Source of the DNA: CAYJDG01 sp964368875
GTDB lineage: Bacteria; Pseudomonadota; Alphaproteobacteria; Micavibrionales; Micavibrionaceae
Assembly (NCBI GenBank): GCA_964368875.1
Contig: CAYJDG010000031.1
Location: forward strand, 1-25,470
Direction of reading: 5' to 3'
DNA: 25,470 nt
The position numbers and the translations under genes are program-made. The notes below the pieces were generated by a model. The model worked only from the letters and a program-made list of their open reading frames with translations. It searched no databases and was not told where the DNA came from. How positions within the stretch are numbered: the first letter of the stretch is position 1; each line of letters opens with the position of its first letter. This document shows, in pieces, positions 13,408-22,642 of the stretch.

Positions 13408-14229
13408 ATGATTAAATCAACGTCACTGAAGGTAATTGTTGCGCTCGGTCTGCTGGCAGGTTGGCAAGTTACTTCTGCCGCACCTTCCTTCGCCGGGCCA
13501 GCCTGTGATCCGAAAATCATGGAGGCCCTGAATTCCAAAGCATGGGCCGAAGCCCAGCGCGAAGTTACGATGAACGAGTCGTTCATTTACAAACCTGACA
13601 GCGTCTTCGCTCTAAGCTGCTTCCAGAACTCCTTGAACAGAACACCAAGCGCTTTCAGCTCGGGTAGTCCGTCGAACGCCGCGAGTACCGCCCTTGGAAC
13701 CTACGGGAACAACTTTGCTCATGGATATACCGGCGCGACAGGTGGCAGCAATGCTATGACTGACACAGGCTGTACCGTCATGAGAGATGTCTGGAATAGA
13801 AGCCGTTGCTTTAACATTCCAAACGTCAGTGGTAACGCGAACACCGCCTTTAACGCATTTGCCTTTACGTCTTTGTCTAACAGCACACGCTCAGGCTACT
13901 CCTCGCCAGGGGCTGGTAACTACCCATCAAACTGCAGCACGACCTACCCAACCGCAGTTTACACAAGCTCTAATACGCTCCTTACCACCGTTGGTGTTGG
14001 TGCTACCTTCGATAATGCGAACCTGTTTCTCAATGTTACAGATCCGCTGGCCAGCCTTGCCGCTTCGACCAACTGTTCTCCTGGTATCCTGACCGGCGTC
14101 GAAATCGGTACTGCTTCGACCACCTATCAGGAAAAAGTCTGTCCGAACCCAGGCTGTGTGCCTAAATTCGTTTCGCCAAACATGAAGTGTTGTGACCAGA
14201 ACAACCTCTCGTCTCGTTGCGAACCTTAG
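13408..14229 (+). CDS. Exported Cys-rich protein of unknown function
   Basis: I cannot name this 273-aa protein. A signal peptide (Lys-3, hydrophobic VIVALGLLAGWQV, cleavage near SFAG) shows export. The mature N-terminus CDPKIMEALNSKAWAEAQREVTMNESFIYKPDSVFALSCF looks like a conserved folded module. The middle is Ser/Thr/Asn/Gly-rich and low in charge, like surface-exposed or adhesive sequence, and the C-terminus is Cys-dense (VCPNPGCVP, KCCDQNN, RCEP). There are eleven Cys in all, suggesting disulfides. I set the start at the second ATG of an ATGATG pair because GAGGG lies five bases before it; a GTG at 13381 would add nine residues before the signal peptide. It stands alone between terminators. 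The N-terminal module faintly recalls proteins seen near type IV secretion loci, but none is present here. Confidence 0.72.
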   Translation: MIKSTSLKVIVALGLLAGWQVTSAAPSFAGPACDPKIMEALNSKAWAEAQREVTMNESFIYKPDSVFALSCFQNSLNRTPSAFSSGSPSNAASTALGTYGNNFAHGYTGATGGSNAMTDTGCTVMRDVWNRSRCFNIPNVSGNANTAFNAFAFTSLSNSTRSGYSSPGAGNYPSNCSTTYPTAVYTSSNTLLTTVGVGATFDNANLFLNVTDPLASLAASTNCSPGILTGVEIGTASTTYQEKVCPNPGCVPKFVSPNMKCCDQNNLSSRCEP

Positions 14230-14260
14230 AACCTCTTTAAACAGTTGGTTTTCATGAAGG

Positions 14261-14285
14261 CAGGCTCTATAACGGAGCCTGTTTT
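14261..14285 (+). terminator. Intrinsic terminator after the Cys-rich protein
   Basis: CAGGCTC pairs with GAGCCTG around a TATAACG loop, followed by TTTTC. It lies upstream of the GTG I use for waaA and inside a longer open frame, so it argues against starts before it. Confidence 0.75.
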
Positions 14286-14307
14286 CAATTGTACTGACGA
14301 GGTCGCC

Positions 14308-15615
14308 GTGAGCTGGTTGTGGCTCTATAAGAAAAGCATGAGCATGGGTGAGCCGGTGATCCGGTCGCTGCTCCAGCGGCGCGCCCGCATGGGCAAAGAA
14401 AACCCTGCCCGGCTTGGCGAAAGGCTCGGTATTCCGGGTCGCCCGCGCCCCTCTGGCCCGCTAATCTGGTTTCACGCCGCCAGCGTTGGTGAAGCCCAGT
14501 CGATGCTGACGCTGATCCAGATGATCCTCGATCAATTACCTGAGTCCCATGTGCTGGTCACAAGCATTACCACGACCTCCGCCCAGCTGCTTGAAGAACG
14601 CCTGCCCGGCCCCCGCGCATTTCATCAATATGTCCCGGTCGATCATCCTGACTGGGTGCGCAGCTTCCTCGATCACTGGCAGCCAGACATCGCCTTATGG
14701 GCTGAGTCAGAATTGTGGCCGAATACGCTGACGCTGCTCAAGAAACGTAATATTCCGGTCGCTCTGCTGAATGCCCATATGTCGGAAAAATCTTTTCGCA
14801 ACTGGAGACGCGCCGGGCGTCTGGCTGAAGACATGCTTTCGGTTTTCTCTGTTATCCTTGCCCAATCTGAGCAGGATGCGGATTACTACCGCCGCTTAGG
14901 CGCGCGCAGCATCGTCGTGACCGACAATATTAAATATGGCGCTGATCCGTTGCCGTGCGATGAGGCTGATCTGGCGGCGCTGAAAGCGGCGATCGGCAGC
15001 CGTACGGTCTGGCTCTATGCGAGCTCGCATGACGGCGAAGAGGCCCTTGCCTGTCAGATACACCGGATGTTGCAGGCGCAATTCCCGGATCTCCTGACGG
15101 TCATTGCACCGCGTCACCCGGCGCGCAGTGCTGCCATCAAAGGGATTATCGAGGATCATGACCTGACCTATACGTCGCGTGGTCCTGATAAACTTTTACC
15201 CGTAGCGGCAGATCAGATTTATCTGGCTGATACATTAGGCGAAATGGGCCTGTTCTATCGCGCAATCCGGCTGACCTGCATGGGGCGCAGCTTCAGCAAG
15301 GATGGCGGCGGTGGGCATAATCCGGTCGAACCTGCGGTGCTGCGATCAGCCGTGCTGACGGGGCCGCATGTCCAGAATTTTGAGGTTATTTATAGCGATA
15401 TGGTCGCCGCGGGCGGTGCTGTTCAGGTTAAATCCCCTGCCGAACTTGGTCATAAAATAGCCGCTTTACTGTCTAATCCTGAAAACCTTAGCATGCTGCA
15501 AGAATCAGGATATTCTTTCGCTGCAATTAAAGCCCGCAGCCTGACTGTGATTGCGGAAGAATTGGAACCTTTATTCATTCTTGCTCATTTACCTGTATTG
15601 AAAGTTCGCGCATGA
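14308..15615 (+). CDS. waaA: Kdo transferase WaaA (KdtA)
   Basis: This 435-aa inner-membrane-associated GT30 glycosyltransferase adds Kdo from CMP-Kdo to the lipid A precursor. A hydrophobic N-terminus (VSWLWLYKK) precedes the family's KENPARLGERLG segment and the catalytic Glu-62 in WFHAASVGE. The C-terminal nucleotide-binding half carries LYASSHDGEE, IAPRHPAR and GGGGHNPVEPA. I chose the GTG at 14308, preceded by ACGAGG, because a terminator hairpin lies between it and the ATG at 14245, and the extra upstream residues do not look like the family. The stop overlaps the lpxK start in ATGA. It forms an operon with lpxK and lpxL. The sequence does not show how many Kdo residues are added. Confidence 0.94.
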   Translation: MSWLWLYKKSMSMGEPVIRSLLQRRARMGKENPARLGERLGIPGRPRPSGPLIWFHAASVGEAQSMLTLIQMILDQLPESHVLVTSITTTSAQLLEERLPGPRAFHQYVPVDHPDWVRSFLDHWQPDIALWAESELWPNTLTLLKKRNIPVALLNAHMSEKSFRNWRRAGRLAEDMLSVFSVILAQSEQDADYYRRLGARSIVVTDNIKYGADPLPCDEADLAALKAAIGSRTVWLYASSHDGEEALACQIHRMLQAQFPDLLTVIAPRHPARSAAIKGIIEDHDLTYTSRGPDKLLPVAADQIYLADTLGEMGLFYRAIRLTCMGRSFSKDGGGGHNPVEPAVLRSAVLTGPHVQNFEVIYSDMVAAGGAVQVKSPAELGHKIAALLSNPENLSMLQESGYSFAAIKARSLTVIAEELEPLFILAHLPVLKVRA

Positions 15616-16613
15616 AAGCTCCCTCATTCTGGTATGGCCCGCAGCCAAATACATCCGCCTGCGCCACCCTACTCTCACCTTTTGCATCCGGCTATGCGGC
15701 GCTTGCCCGCATGCACCGGGAGAACAGCACACCGCATAAAACCGATCTGGCCGTGGTCTGCCTTGGCAATCTTGTAGCCGGGGGCACTGGTAAAACCCCG
15801 ACCGCCATCGCCTTGATGAAGTTGCTGAAAGAAAAGAATGTCTTCCTTGCGCCGGGGTTCCTGACCCGGGGTTATGGTGGCAAGATCATGCAGGCCGAGC
15901 GCGTCGACGAAAGCCATGACCCTATTTTGTGGGGCGATGAAGCCCTGCTTCTGCACCGCTATGGTCCGACCTTTGTGGCGCGCAAGCGGTTTGAGGGTGC
16001 GCAATTGATGGCCGAGCATGGCTGTGACGCGATCATCATGGATGATGGCCTGCAACACTATACCCTGCGTAAAGATGTCTCGTTTGCGATCATCAACGGC
16101 ATGATGGGTTTTGGCAACGGCATGGTTATACCCGCCGGCCCGTTGCGCCAGCCACTGGCCGAAGGCTTTGCCATGAGCGACGCTTTTATCCTGATCGATG
16201 AAGACGAGCGTAAGGTGCGCAGTAAACTGCCAGCCGATAAACCTGTTTTTACGGCGCAACTTGAAGTGCCGCCGACCTTTACGCTGCCCAAGGCAACGGC
16301 TTATGTCGGTTTCTGCGGTATTGGGTATCCGGCTAAGTTTAAATCCTCACTCGTCAAAGCGGGCGCAGATATCGCTGGCTGGCATGAGTTCGGCGACCAT
16401 CATCCCTACACGATGGGAGAAATCGAAAAGCTGGTCAATGAAGCCCTCGAGAAAAAGGCGCGCCTTATCACCACCGAGAAAGATTTTGCCCGTCTACCGG
16501 ACTTCAATAAAAAATCATTGATTGATGTCCTGCCGATTGAAGTGATTTTTGACGATCCGGATGGATTGTGCGACTTCATCAAAAACAAAACGGCAGCCAA
16601 GCGGCCATCATGA
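15612..16613 (+). CDS. lpxK: Tetraacyldisaccharide 4'-kinase LpxK
   Basis: This is a 333-aa membrane-associated kinase that phosphorylates the 4' position of the lipid A disaccharide to give lipid IVA. The P-loop AGGTGKT (56-62) follows CLGNL, and the LpxK signature MDDGLQHYTLRKD is present, as are LTRGYGGK and the C-terminal LITTEKDFARLP. The N-terminal PSFWYG and LLSPFASGYAAL segments match the usual membrane-proximal helix. It starts within the waaA stop (ATGA) and its own stop overlaps the next start in the same way, so the three lipid A genes should be translationally coupled. Its length is typical. The motifs leave little doubt. Confidence 0.96.
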   Translation: MKAPSFWYGPQPNTSACATLLSPFASGYAALARMHRENSTPHKTDLAVVCLGNLVAGGTGKTPTAIALMKLLKEKNVFLAPGFLTRGYGGKIMQAERVDESHDPILWGDEALLLHRYGPTFVARKRFEGAQLMAEHGCDAIIMDDGLQHYTLRKDVSFAIINGMMGFGNGMVIPAGPLRQPLAEGFAMSDAFILIDEDERKVRSKLPADKPVFTAQLEVPPTFTLPKATAYVGFCGIGYPAKFKSSLVKAGADIAGWHEFGDHHPYTMGEIEKLVNEALEKKARLITTEKDFARLPDFNKKSLIDVLPIEVIFDDPDGLCDFIKNKTAAKRPS

Positions 16614-17500
16614 AACGTCTGCGCTACGCCTGCGAGGCGGGGCTGGTTGCGTGCCTGCTGGCACTTTTCAAAGCCCTGCCCGCACCGACAGCCTCCGATC
16701 TCGGTGGATGGATTGGCCGAAGCATCGGGCCACGACTGGCCGTCAACCGCCGCGCGTTGAAACACCTTAAAGCCGCCCTGCCCGAAGCCAACCATGCCAA
16801 AATCATCACCGGCATGTGGGATAATCTCGGGCGTGTCTTCGCTGAATATCCTCATCTCGAAACCATTGCCAAGGATCATGTCGAGTTTGTTGGCATGGAG
16901 CATGTGACGCAGAGGAACCCCGCTGTACTGATCGCAGGTCATATCGCCAACTGGGAGATGGCCGCGACTTCGTTTTATGTGCGCGGCATTCCCATCGACC
17001 TGATCTACCGCGCCCCGAACAACCCAGGCGTCGATACGATGCTGAAAAAATGGCGCAGCCTGAACGGCAAGATCAACACCTACCCGAAATCGAAAGCGGG
17101 TATGCGGCAAGTCGTGGCGGCACTCAGCAAAGGTAACAATCTCGGCATTCTAATCGACCAGAAATACAATCCCGGTTTGCCGGCGGCGTTCTTCGGGCAA
17201 ACGGCGATGACCAGCCCGGCCTTCGTCCAGTTGGCACAGAAATACCGCTGCCCGCTCTATCCGGTGCGTGTTGAGCGGATCGCAGGATGCCAGTTTCGGG
17301 TCACGTGCCATCCCCCTTTGGACGCAGACCAGCCCGTCGAAACCGTCATAGCCAAGGCACATCAATTGCTGGAACAATGGATTTCCGAGCGTCCGGAGCA
17401 GTGGATCTGGCTGCACCGCCGCTGGAAAGAAGGCGCTGAACCGCCTGCAAATGATGCCGAAGAGGCTGAATCCCTTGCAGAAATTGCCACAATCCCCTAA
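16610..17500 (+). CDS. lpxL: Lipid A late acyltransferase LpxL/HtrB-like
   Basis: This is a 296-aa inner-membrane acyltransferase that adds a secondary acyl chain to Kdo-lipid A. The catalytic HxxxxE is His-111 to Glu-116 in AGHIANWEM, and the later segments ILIDQKYNPG and FFGQTAMTSPAF, and the terminal WIWLHRRWK, fit the LpxL family. I set the start at the ATG that overlaps the lpxK stop (ATGA); a longer frame opening 42 bases earlier runs through lpxK and has no support. An N-terminal hydrophobic segment (about 9-22) anchors it. Whether it is functionally LpxL or LpxM, and its chain-length preference, cannot be told. A short AATAATG/CATTATT hairpin lies just after the stop. Confidence 0.92.
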   Translation: MKRLRYACEAGLVACLLALFKALPAPTASDLGGWIGRSIGPRLAVNRRALKHLKAALPEANHAKIITGMWDNLGRVFAEYPHLETIAKDHVEFVGMEHVTQRNPAVLIAGHIANWEMAATSFYVRGIPIDLIYRAPNNPGVDTMLKKWRSLNGKINTYPKSKAGMRQVVAALSKGNNLGILIDQKYNPGLPAAFFGQTAMTSPAFVQLAQKYRCPLYPVRVERIAGCQFRVTCHPPLDADQPVETVIAKAHQLLEQWISERPEQWIWLHRRWKEGAEPPANDAEEAESLAEIATIP

Positions 17501-17538
17501 ATAATGGGGTTCATTATTACTGCAAAGCACAAAAGATT

Positions 17539-18930
17539 ATGACTGCAAAACCATGGACTCCCGATAGCTGGCGCTCACGCCCGGTCAAACAGCTTCCGTC
17601 ATACGATGACGCGAAGGGCCTCAGCGCTGCTGAAGCGGAACTGAACCGGATGCCGCCGCTGGTTTTTGCAGGCGAGGCGCGGACGCTGAAAGCTCAGCTG
17701 GCCGACGCGGCTCATGGAAAAGCTTTCGTTCTTCAAGGTGGAGATTGCGCCGAGAGCTTCGCTGAATTCGGCGCGAACAAAATCCGCGATACGTTCCGCG
17801 CCCTGCTCCAGATGTCGGTCGTCATGACCTTCTCGGGTTCGATGCCCGTCATCAAGATGGGCCGCATGGCCGGACAATTTGCCAAGCCACGTACTGAAGA
17901 CACCGAGACGATCAACGGCGTAACCCTGCCCGCCTATCGCGGCGACATTGTTAACGGATACGATTTCACCGAAGAGTCGCGTGTGCCTGATCCGCAGCGG
18001 ATGCTGCGTGCTTATAACCAGTCGGCAGCGACACTTAACCTGCTCCGCGCTTTCGCCAAGGGCGGTTACGCCGACCTGCACCAGATCCACCGCTGGAACC
18101 TTGAATTTATCAAGGAAGGTGCAGAAACCGACCGATACAAAACTCTGGCCGACCGGATTGAGCAAGCGCTCGATTTCATGACTGCCTGCGGCTTTACGCG
18201 GGAAACAGTGCCACACATGCTGCGCGAGACTGATTTCTATACCTGTCACGAAGCTCTGCTGCTGCCCTACGAACAAGCCCTCACACGCGTCGACAGCACG
18301 TCTGGTGATCATTATGCGTGCTCGGCGCATTTCGTCTGGATCGGCGCGCGCACCAATCAAGAAGACCATGCGCAGGTTGAATACGTGCGCGGGATCAAGA
18401 ATCCGATCGGCCTGAAATGCCCGCCTAACCTTGAGCCGGATGCGTTGATGCGCCTTGTCGATACAATTAACCCGGAGAACGAACCTGGCCGCCTGACCCT
18501 GATCGCACGTATGGGTGCCGGAAAAGTTTTCGACAAACTTTCTCCGCTGGTGCGTCGCATTCAGCAGGAAGGCCGGATCGTCACATGGGTCTCCGACCCG
18601 ATGCATGGCAACACGCAGAAATCTTCGAGCGGTTACAAAACCCGCAAGTTCGATGACATCATGAGCGAAGTAAAAGACTTCTTCGCGTTGCATAAAGCCG
18701 AAGGCACGTTCCCGGGCGGCATCCATGTCGAAATGACCGGACAGGACGTGACCGAATGCACTGGTGGCTTGCAGGATATCAATGATGAGGATTTGTCCGA
18801 CCGCTATCATACGGTGTGCGATCCGCGCCTCAACGCCTCACAAGCACTCGAGCTGTCATTCCTTGTTGCCGATGAGTTGAAAACCCTGAGGAAAGACCGC
18901 AAACTTTCTTTGCTTCAGGCAGCGGAATAG
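17539..18930 (+). CDS. aroG: Class II 3-deoxy-7-phosphoheptulonate (DAHP) synthase
   Basis: This 463-aa cytoplasmic enzyme condenses phosphoenolpyruvate and erythrose 4-phosphate, the first step of the shikimate pathway. The class II (plant/mycobacterial) type is clear from the start WTPDSWRSRPVKQLPSYDD, from VLQGGDCAESF with metal ligand Cys-70, from GRMAGQFAKPR and LPAYRGDIVNG, and from the later ligand motifs DPMHGNT, EMTGQDVTECTGG and CDPRLNASQ. Length is typical. The symbol is conventional for class II enzymes in actinobacteria and is not proof of orthology. The ribosome site is weak (AAAAG). It ends five bases before nadE, so the two are probably co-transcribed. The 403-aa opposite-strand frame across it is a shadow. 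Confidence 0.95.
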   Translation: MTAKPWTPDSWRSRPVKQLPSYDDAKGLSAAEAELNRMPPLVFAGEARTLKAQLADAAHGKAFVLQGGDCAESFAEFGANKIRDTFRALLQMSVVMTFSGSMPVIKMGRMAGQFAKPRTEDTETINGVTLPAYRGDIVNGYDFTEESRVPDPQRMLRAYNQSAATLNLLRAFAKGGYADLHQIHRWNLEFIKEGAETDRYKTLADRIEQALDFMTACGFTRETVPHMLRETDFYTCHEALLLPYEQALTRVDSTSGDHYACSAHFVWIGARTNQEDHAQVEYVRGIKNPIGLKCPPNLEPDALMRLVDTINPENEPGRLTLIARMGAGKVFDKLSPLVRRIQQEGRIVTWVSDPMHGNTQKSSSGYKTRKFDDIMSEVKDFFALHKAEGTFPGGIHVEMTGQDVTECTGGLQDINDEDLSDRYHTVCDPRLNASQALELSFLVADELKTLRKDRKLSLLQAAE

Positions 18931-18935
18931 CGCCG

Positions 18936-20585
18936 ATGGGCAAAAGCCTTATCATCAGCATTGCGCAGACCAACCCGATCGTTGGCAATATTCAGCACAA
19001 CCTCGATCTGATCATCAAGGCATGGGATAAAGCCCCGCCGAATTCTGACCTGATCGTTTTTTCAGAGATGGTTCTGACTGGATACATGCCGGAAGACCTG
19101 TTGTTGAAATCCGCGTTTATCGCCGATGTCGAGGGGGCTGTCGCCAAGCTGGTCGAAGCAAGTAAGACACGTCCGCAAGGCATCGTCGTCGGCACGCCGA
19201 GCCGGACTAAAACCGACCTTTATAATTCCATGCATGTCATTCATGACGGTAAAATTCTGGCGACACGCAGCAAGCATGAGCTGCCAAATTACGGCGTCTT
19301 CGATGAAAAGCGTTACTTTACGCCCGGTGAACTTCCAGACCCGGTGATTTTCAACGGCATCAAACTCGGCATCATGATCTGCGAAGATATGTGGTATCCG
19401 GTGGTCGCTGATAATCTGAAAGAGCGCGGCGCAGAAATGCTGATCGTGCTGAACGGCAGCCCTTATGATGTGCACAAACATCAGGTGCGTATCCAGCACG
19501 CTGAACTGCGCGTGAAGAAAACCGGACTACCGCTGATCTACGTCAATCAGGTGGGCGGGCAGGATGATCTGGTTTTTGACGGGGCAAGCTTCATGCTCTC
19601 GCAGGATGGCCGCTTAATCATGCAGTGTGAAGAATTCGTCGAAGAATTTCAGGACATCACGTTTGAGCAATCTGCTCCGGGTAAATGGCTGTCATCGACC
19701 GAAATCATTCATGATCTTCATGGCGAAACCGAGGCGATGTATCAGGCCGTCATGACGGGCCTGCGTGATTACGTCGATAAAAGTGGCATTCCCGGTGTGA
19801 TCATAGGTATGTCGGGCGGGATCGATAGCGCTCTCTCCGCTGCCATCGCTGTCGATGCATTGGGTGCAGACCGTGTCCAGTGCGTGATGATGCCATCGGC
19901 CTACACCTCCGAAAACAGCTTTTCTGATGCGCGCGATTGTGCGGGACGGTTGGGTATCAAATACGAAGAGATGTCGATTGAGCCGTTGATGAAAACCTAT
20001 GGCGAGACGCACCCTAATGTGCGCGGTCTGGCCCATGAGAATTTACAATCGCGCCTGCGCGGCTTGATCCTGATGACGCTATCGAACCAGACCAATCGGA
20101 TCGTACTTTCGACCGGGAATAAATCCGAACTCGCTTGCGGTTATGCAACGCTGTATGGCGATATGTGCGGTGGGTTTAACTGCCTGAAAGATCTTTATAA
20201 GACTCAAGTATACAACCTTGCGGCATGGCGCAACGGCGCGAAGCCAGTCAACGCGCTTGGGCCAAACGGCGAGATCATCAACCAGCGCATCATGACCAAA
20301 GCGCCAACCGCAGAACTGAAGCCCGGCCAGACCGATCAAGATACGTTGCCATCCTATGATGAGCTGGATCAAATCCTCATGTGCCTGATCGAAGAAGAGC
20401 TTGGCACCGAACAGGTAGTCGAGCGCGGTCATGATCGCCAGACGGTTGAGCGTGTGCGCCGCATGCTATATCTGTCGGAATATAAACGCCGTCAGTCCCC
20501 ACCGGGGCCAAAAGTATCCCCGCGCGCTTTTACGCGCGAGCGCAGGTATCCGATCGTGAACGGGTATAAGGGTAAAGCGTCTTAA
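18936..20585 (+). CDS. nadE: Glutamine-dependent NAD+ synthetase
   Basis: This is a 549-aa two-domain cytoplasmic enzyme that converts nicotinate adenine dinucleotide to NAD+ with ATP and glutamine. The N-terminal nitrilase-like glutaminase (about 1-260) has the Glu-44 (FSEMVLTGY), Lys-113 (RSKHELPNYG) and Cys-149 (MICEDMWYP) triad. The C-terminal synthetase (about 270-545) has the ATP-pyrophosphatase loop SGGIDS (293-298), STGNKSELACGY and the C-terminal YKRRQSPPGPK segment. All catalytic parts are present, so it should use glutamine rather than free ammonia. It follows the DAHP synthase gene with a 5-base gap. The convergent GNAT gene ends one base after its stop. Confidence 0.97.
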   Translation: MGKSLIISIAQTNPIVGNIQHNLDLIIKAWDKAPPNSDLIVFSEMVLTGYMPEDLLLKSAFIADVEGAVAKLVEASKTRPQGIVVGTPSRTKTDLYNSMHVIHDGKILATRSKHELPNYGVFDEKRYFTPGELPDPVIFNGIKLGIMICEDMWYPVVADNLKERGAEMLIVLNGSPYDVHKHQVRIQHAELRVKKTGLPLIYVNQVGGQDDLVFDGASFMLSQDGRLIMQCEEFVEEFQDITFEQSAPGKWLSSTEIIHDLHGETEAMYQAVMTGLRDYVDKSGIPGVIIGMSGGIDSALSAAIAVDALGADRVQCVMMPSAYTSENSFSDARDCAGRLGIKYEEMSIEPLMKTYGETHPNVRGLAHENLQSRLRGLILMTLSNQTNRIVLSTGNKSELACGYATLYGDMCGGFNCLKDLYKTQVYNLAAWRNGAKPVNALGPNGEIINQRIMTKAPTAELKPGQTDQDTLPSYDELDQILMCLIEEELGTEQVVERGHDRQTVERVRRMLYLSEYKRRQSPPGPKVSPRAFTRERRYPIVNGYKGKAS

Positions 20586-20586
20586 G

Positions 20587-21147
20587 CTAGCGTGGATGTG
20601 GCGCGATGCCACGCAGATCTTTGGCTGCTATTTTATAAAGCATATATCCCGGCTGCCCGTGGATGCTTGGCTCGGTATATCCCGAATAGACAAGCCCTGC
20701 CTTTTCAGCTGAACGGCGCGACGCAGCGTTTGCAGGCTGGATGCGCGCGACCATGTCGGCCTGCGGAGCATTGATCGCGATATAATCTCGCATAGTTTTG
20801 TAGAGGCGCGTCCCAATGCCATGCCCCTGATAATTTTTGGCAACTTCGAGAGTAACCTCAAGAGAGTTCGGGTAAGTAGAAATCGTACCGACCCGCCCGA
20901 GCGAAACGATTTCGCCTGCGTCATGGACGGCAAAAAATTTCCAGTTCGTTTGCGCGAGTTCAGCCTGCCATGTCGAGTCAGGCGTTTCATCAATTCTGGC
21001 CATCATGGCTGGATCGTACCCATGATGGATGCAAATATGCTTTGCCCAGCCGCGAAAGGCCTGCCAATCAGCAGACGTTAGAATGCGTATTTCTAGCGCG
21101 TCATGAGCTGCCGCAAAATCAGCATTGAGAATATGGGGCTTTTGCAT
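20587..21147 (-). CDS. GNAT-family N-acetyltransferase
   Basis: This 186-aa cytoplasmic acetyltransferase has the acetyl-CoA-binding motif YQGHGIGTRLYKTMRDY (the Q/RxxGxG/A pattern), preceded by the beta-strand NSLEVTLEV and followed by the conserved NAASRRSAEKAGLVYSGYTE segment, where Asn and the late aromatic residues are typical. The N-terminal 15-20 residues are not part of the fold, and an internal start is possible. The substrate cannot be inferred; the family modifies amines of metabolites, antibiotics and protein N-termini. It is convergent with nadE and divergent from gltX, with a 105-base gap before gltX in which I see no strong promoter. Confidence 0.88.
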   Translation of the reverse strand: MQKPHILNADFAAAHDALEIRILTSADWQAFRGWAKHICIHHGYDPAMMARIDETPDSTWQAELAQTNWKFFAVHDAGEIVSLGRVGTISTYPNSLEVTLEVAKNYQGHGIGTRLYKTMRDYIAINAPQADMVARIQPANAASRRSAEKAGLVYSGYTEPSIHGQPGYMLYKIAAKDLRGIAPHPR

Positions 21148-21252
21148 GCGCGATATATTACATATCTGCTAAAGCCTTTCCAATAATTGTCATAGCCCAT
21201 TGAAAAACCTAACGGAACGGGCTAAAGCTTAGGGCTTAAGAAAGATCCAAAT

Positions 21253-22596
21253 ATGACCACTCGCGTCCGTTTTGCCCCGTCCCCTACCGGCTATGTTCAC
21301 ATCGGGAACATCCGTACCGCCCTGATGACATGGCTATTTGCCCAGAAGACCGGCGGGTATTACCTGCTGCGCATCGACGACACGGATCAGGAACGGTCGA
21401 AACCCGAATACGAAGCCGCCGTCTATGACAGCCTGAAATGGCTGGGCATCACATGGGATGAACTGGCGCACCAGAGCAAACGCCTCGATCGCTACCAAGT
21501 GCTGATCAAACAGATGCGCGAAAGCGGTCGTCTCTATGGCTGTTATGAAACGGCTGAGGAACTCGCGCTGAAACGCAAATCACAGCTCGCACAAGGTCTG
21601 CCACCTAAGTACGACCGCGCAGCCCTCTCGCTGACGGCTGAACAGATTGCCAAATACGAAGCCGAAGGGCGCAAGCCGCACTGGCGCTTTAAACTGAATA
21701 TGGCGCCGATTGAATGGAATGATCACATTCGTGGCCCAGTCAGCTTCGATGCCAATGATATGTCCGACCCGGTGCTGATCCGTGAAGACGGCACCCCGCT
21801 CTATCATTTGTGCTCGGTCATCGACGACATCGATTTCAAGATCACACATATCGTGCGCGGTGAAGATCACGTCTCAAACACTGCCATGCATATCCAGATG
21901 TTCGAAGCTCTTGGCGCGAAACCGCCAGAATTCGTGCACTTGCCGCTGATTTCGGACTCCGAGGGCGGCAAGCTGTCGAAGCGTCTGGGGTCGATGAGCA
22001 TTCGTGATCTGCGAGATGAAGTCGGCCTTGAGCCGCTGGCGATCTCGAGCCTGCTGGCCCGCCTTGGCACGTCCGAGCCGATTGAAGCGTTCACATCATA
22101 CAAGCCTCTGATCGATACGTTCGATTTCGGCAAGTTCTCTCGCGGCACGCCGAAGTTCGATCCGGACGAGCTGATGCGCCTCAACAAGAAGATCATTCAC
22201 CAGATGCCATACGCTGAGGTCAAAGACCGCCTGGTTGCGATGGGTCTTGAACAACTGGATGAGAATTTCTGGAACGCGGTGCGCGCCAACCTTGAGAAAG
22301 TCTCCGACATCAAGGATTGGTGGACTGTGGCCAATGGCCCGGTATCACCAGTTGTCGCTGACGCAGAGTTCGCGCTGAAGGCCATCGAGCTCATGCCAGC
22401 GGCCCCGTGGTCGACGGCAACCTGGAAAGAATGGACCGAGGCCATCAAGGGTGCGACTGGCCGCAAGGGCAAGGATCTGTTTATGCCGCTGCGCCAAGCC
22501 CTGACCGGGATGGATCATGGCCCAGAGCTGGGTGATTTGCTGCCCCTCATCGGCCCGGACAAAGCCAAGGCCCGCCTGCAGAAAAAAGCCGCCTGA
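21253..22596 (+). CDS. gltX: Glutamyl-tRNA synthetase
   Basis: This is a 447-aa class I aminoacyl-tRNA synthetase charging glutamate onto tRNA. The HIGH motif reads HIGN (16-19) in APSPTGYVHIGNIRTAL, and the KMSKS motif reads KLSKR (240-244); both are accepted variants. LLRIDDTDQERSKPEY and VIDDIDFKITHIVRGEDHVSNT mark the glutamate- and tRNA-binding regions. Its length is complete for the bacterial form with an anticodon-binding C-terminus. Many alphaproteobacteria carry two gltX genes; which this one is, and whether it also charges tRNA-Gln, cannot be decided without the rest of the genome. Its 3' end overlaps a hairpin that serves as terminator for the opposite-strand gene. Confidence 0.95.
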   Translation: MTTRVRFAPSPTGYVHIGNIRTALMTWLFAQKTGGYYLLRIDDTDQERSKPEYEAAVYDSLKWLGITWDELAHQSKRLDRYQVLIKQMRESGRLYGCYETAEELALKRKSQLAQGLPPKYDRAALSLTAEQIAKYEAEGRKPHWRFKLNMAPIEWNDHIRGPVSFDANDMSDPVLIREDGTPLYHLCSVIDDIDFKITHIVRGEDHVSNTAMHIQMFEALGAKPPEFVHLPLISDSEGGKLSKRLGSMSIRDLRDEVGLEPLAISSLLARLGTSEPIEAFTSYKPLIDTFDFGKFSRGTPKFDPDELMRLNKKIIHQMPYAEVKDRLVAMGLEQLDENFWNAVRANLEKVSDIKDWWTVANGPVSPVVADAEFALKAIELMPAAPWSTATWKEWTEAIKGATGRKGKDLFMPLRQALTGMDHGPELGDLLPLIGPDKAKARLQKKAA

Positions 22597-22616
22597 TCGC
22601 TCTTATCAGACGGCTT
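22581..22616 (-). terminator. Terminator of the 80-aa gene, embedded in gltX 3' end
   Basis: AAGCCG-C-CTGAT pairs with ATCAG-A-CGGCTT around CGCTCTT, with one C-A mismatch. On the minus strand the hairpin is followed by TTTTTT, so it ends transcripts from the gene at 22643-22885. On the plus strand it overlaps the gltX stop but lacks a T-run. Confidence 0.75.
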
Positions 22617-22642
22617 CCTTCAACATCACAGGAGAAACTTGT

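Noticed and set aside
14245..14307. Upstream ATG extension of waaA
   Set aside because: The extension contains an intrinsic terminator hairpin and non-family residues. A GTG at 14308 has a ribosome site and gives the usual length.
17599..18810. 403-aa minus-strand frame opposite DAHP synthase
   Set aside because: A long open shadow of a GC-biased gene with unmistakable DAHP synthase motifs on the other strand.
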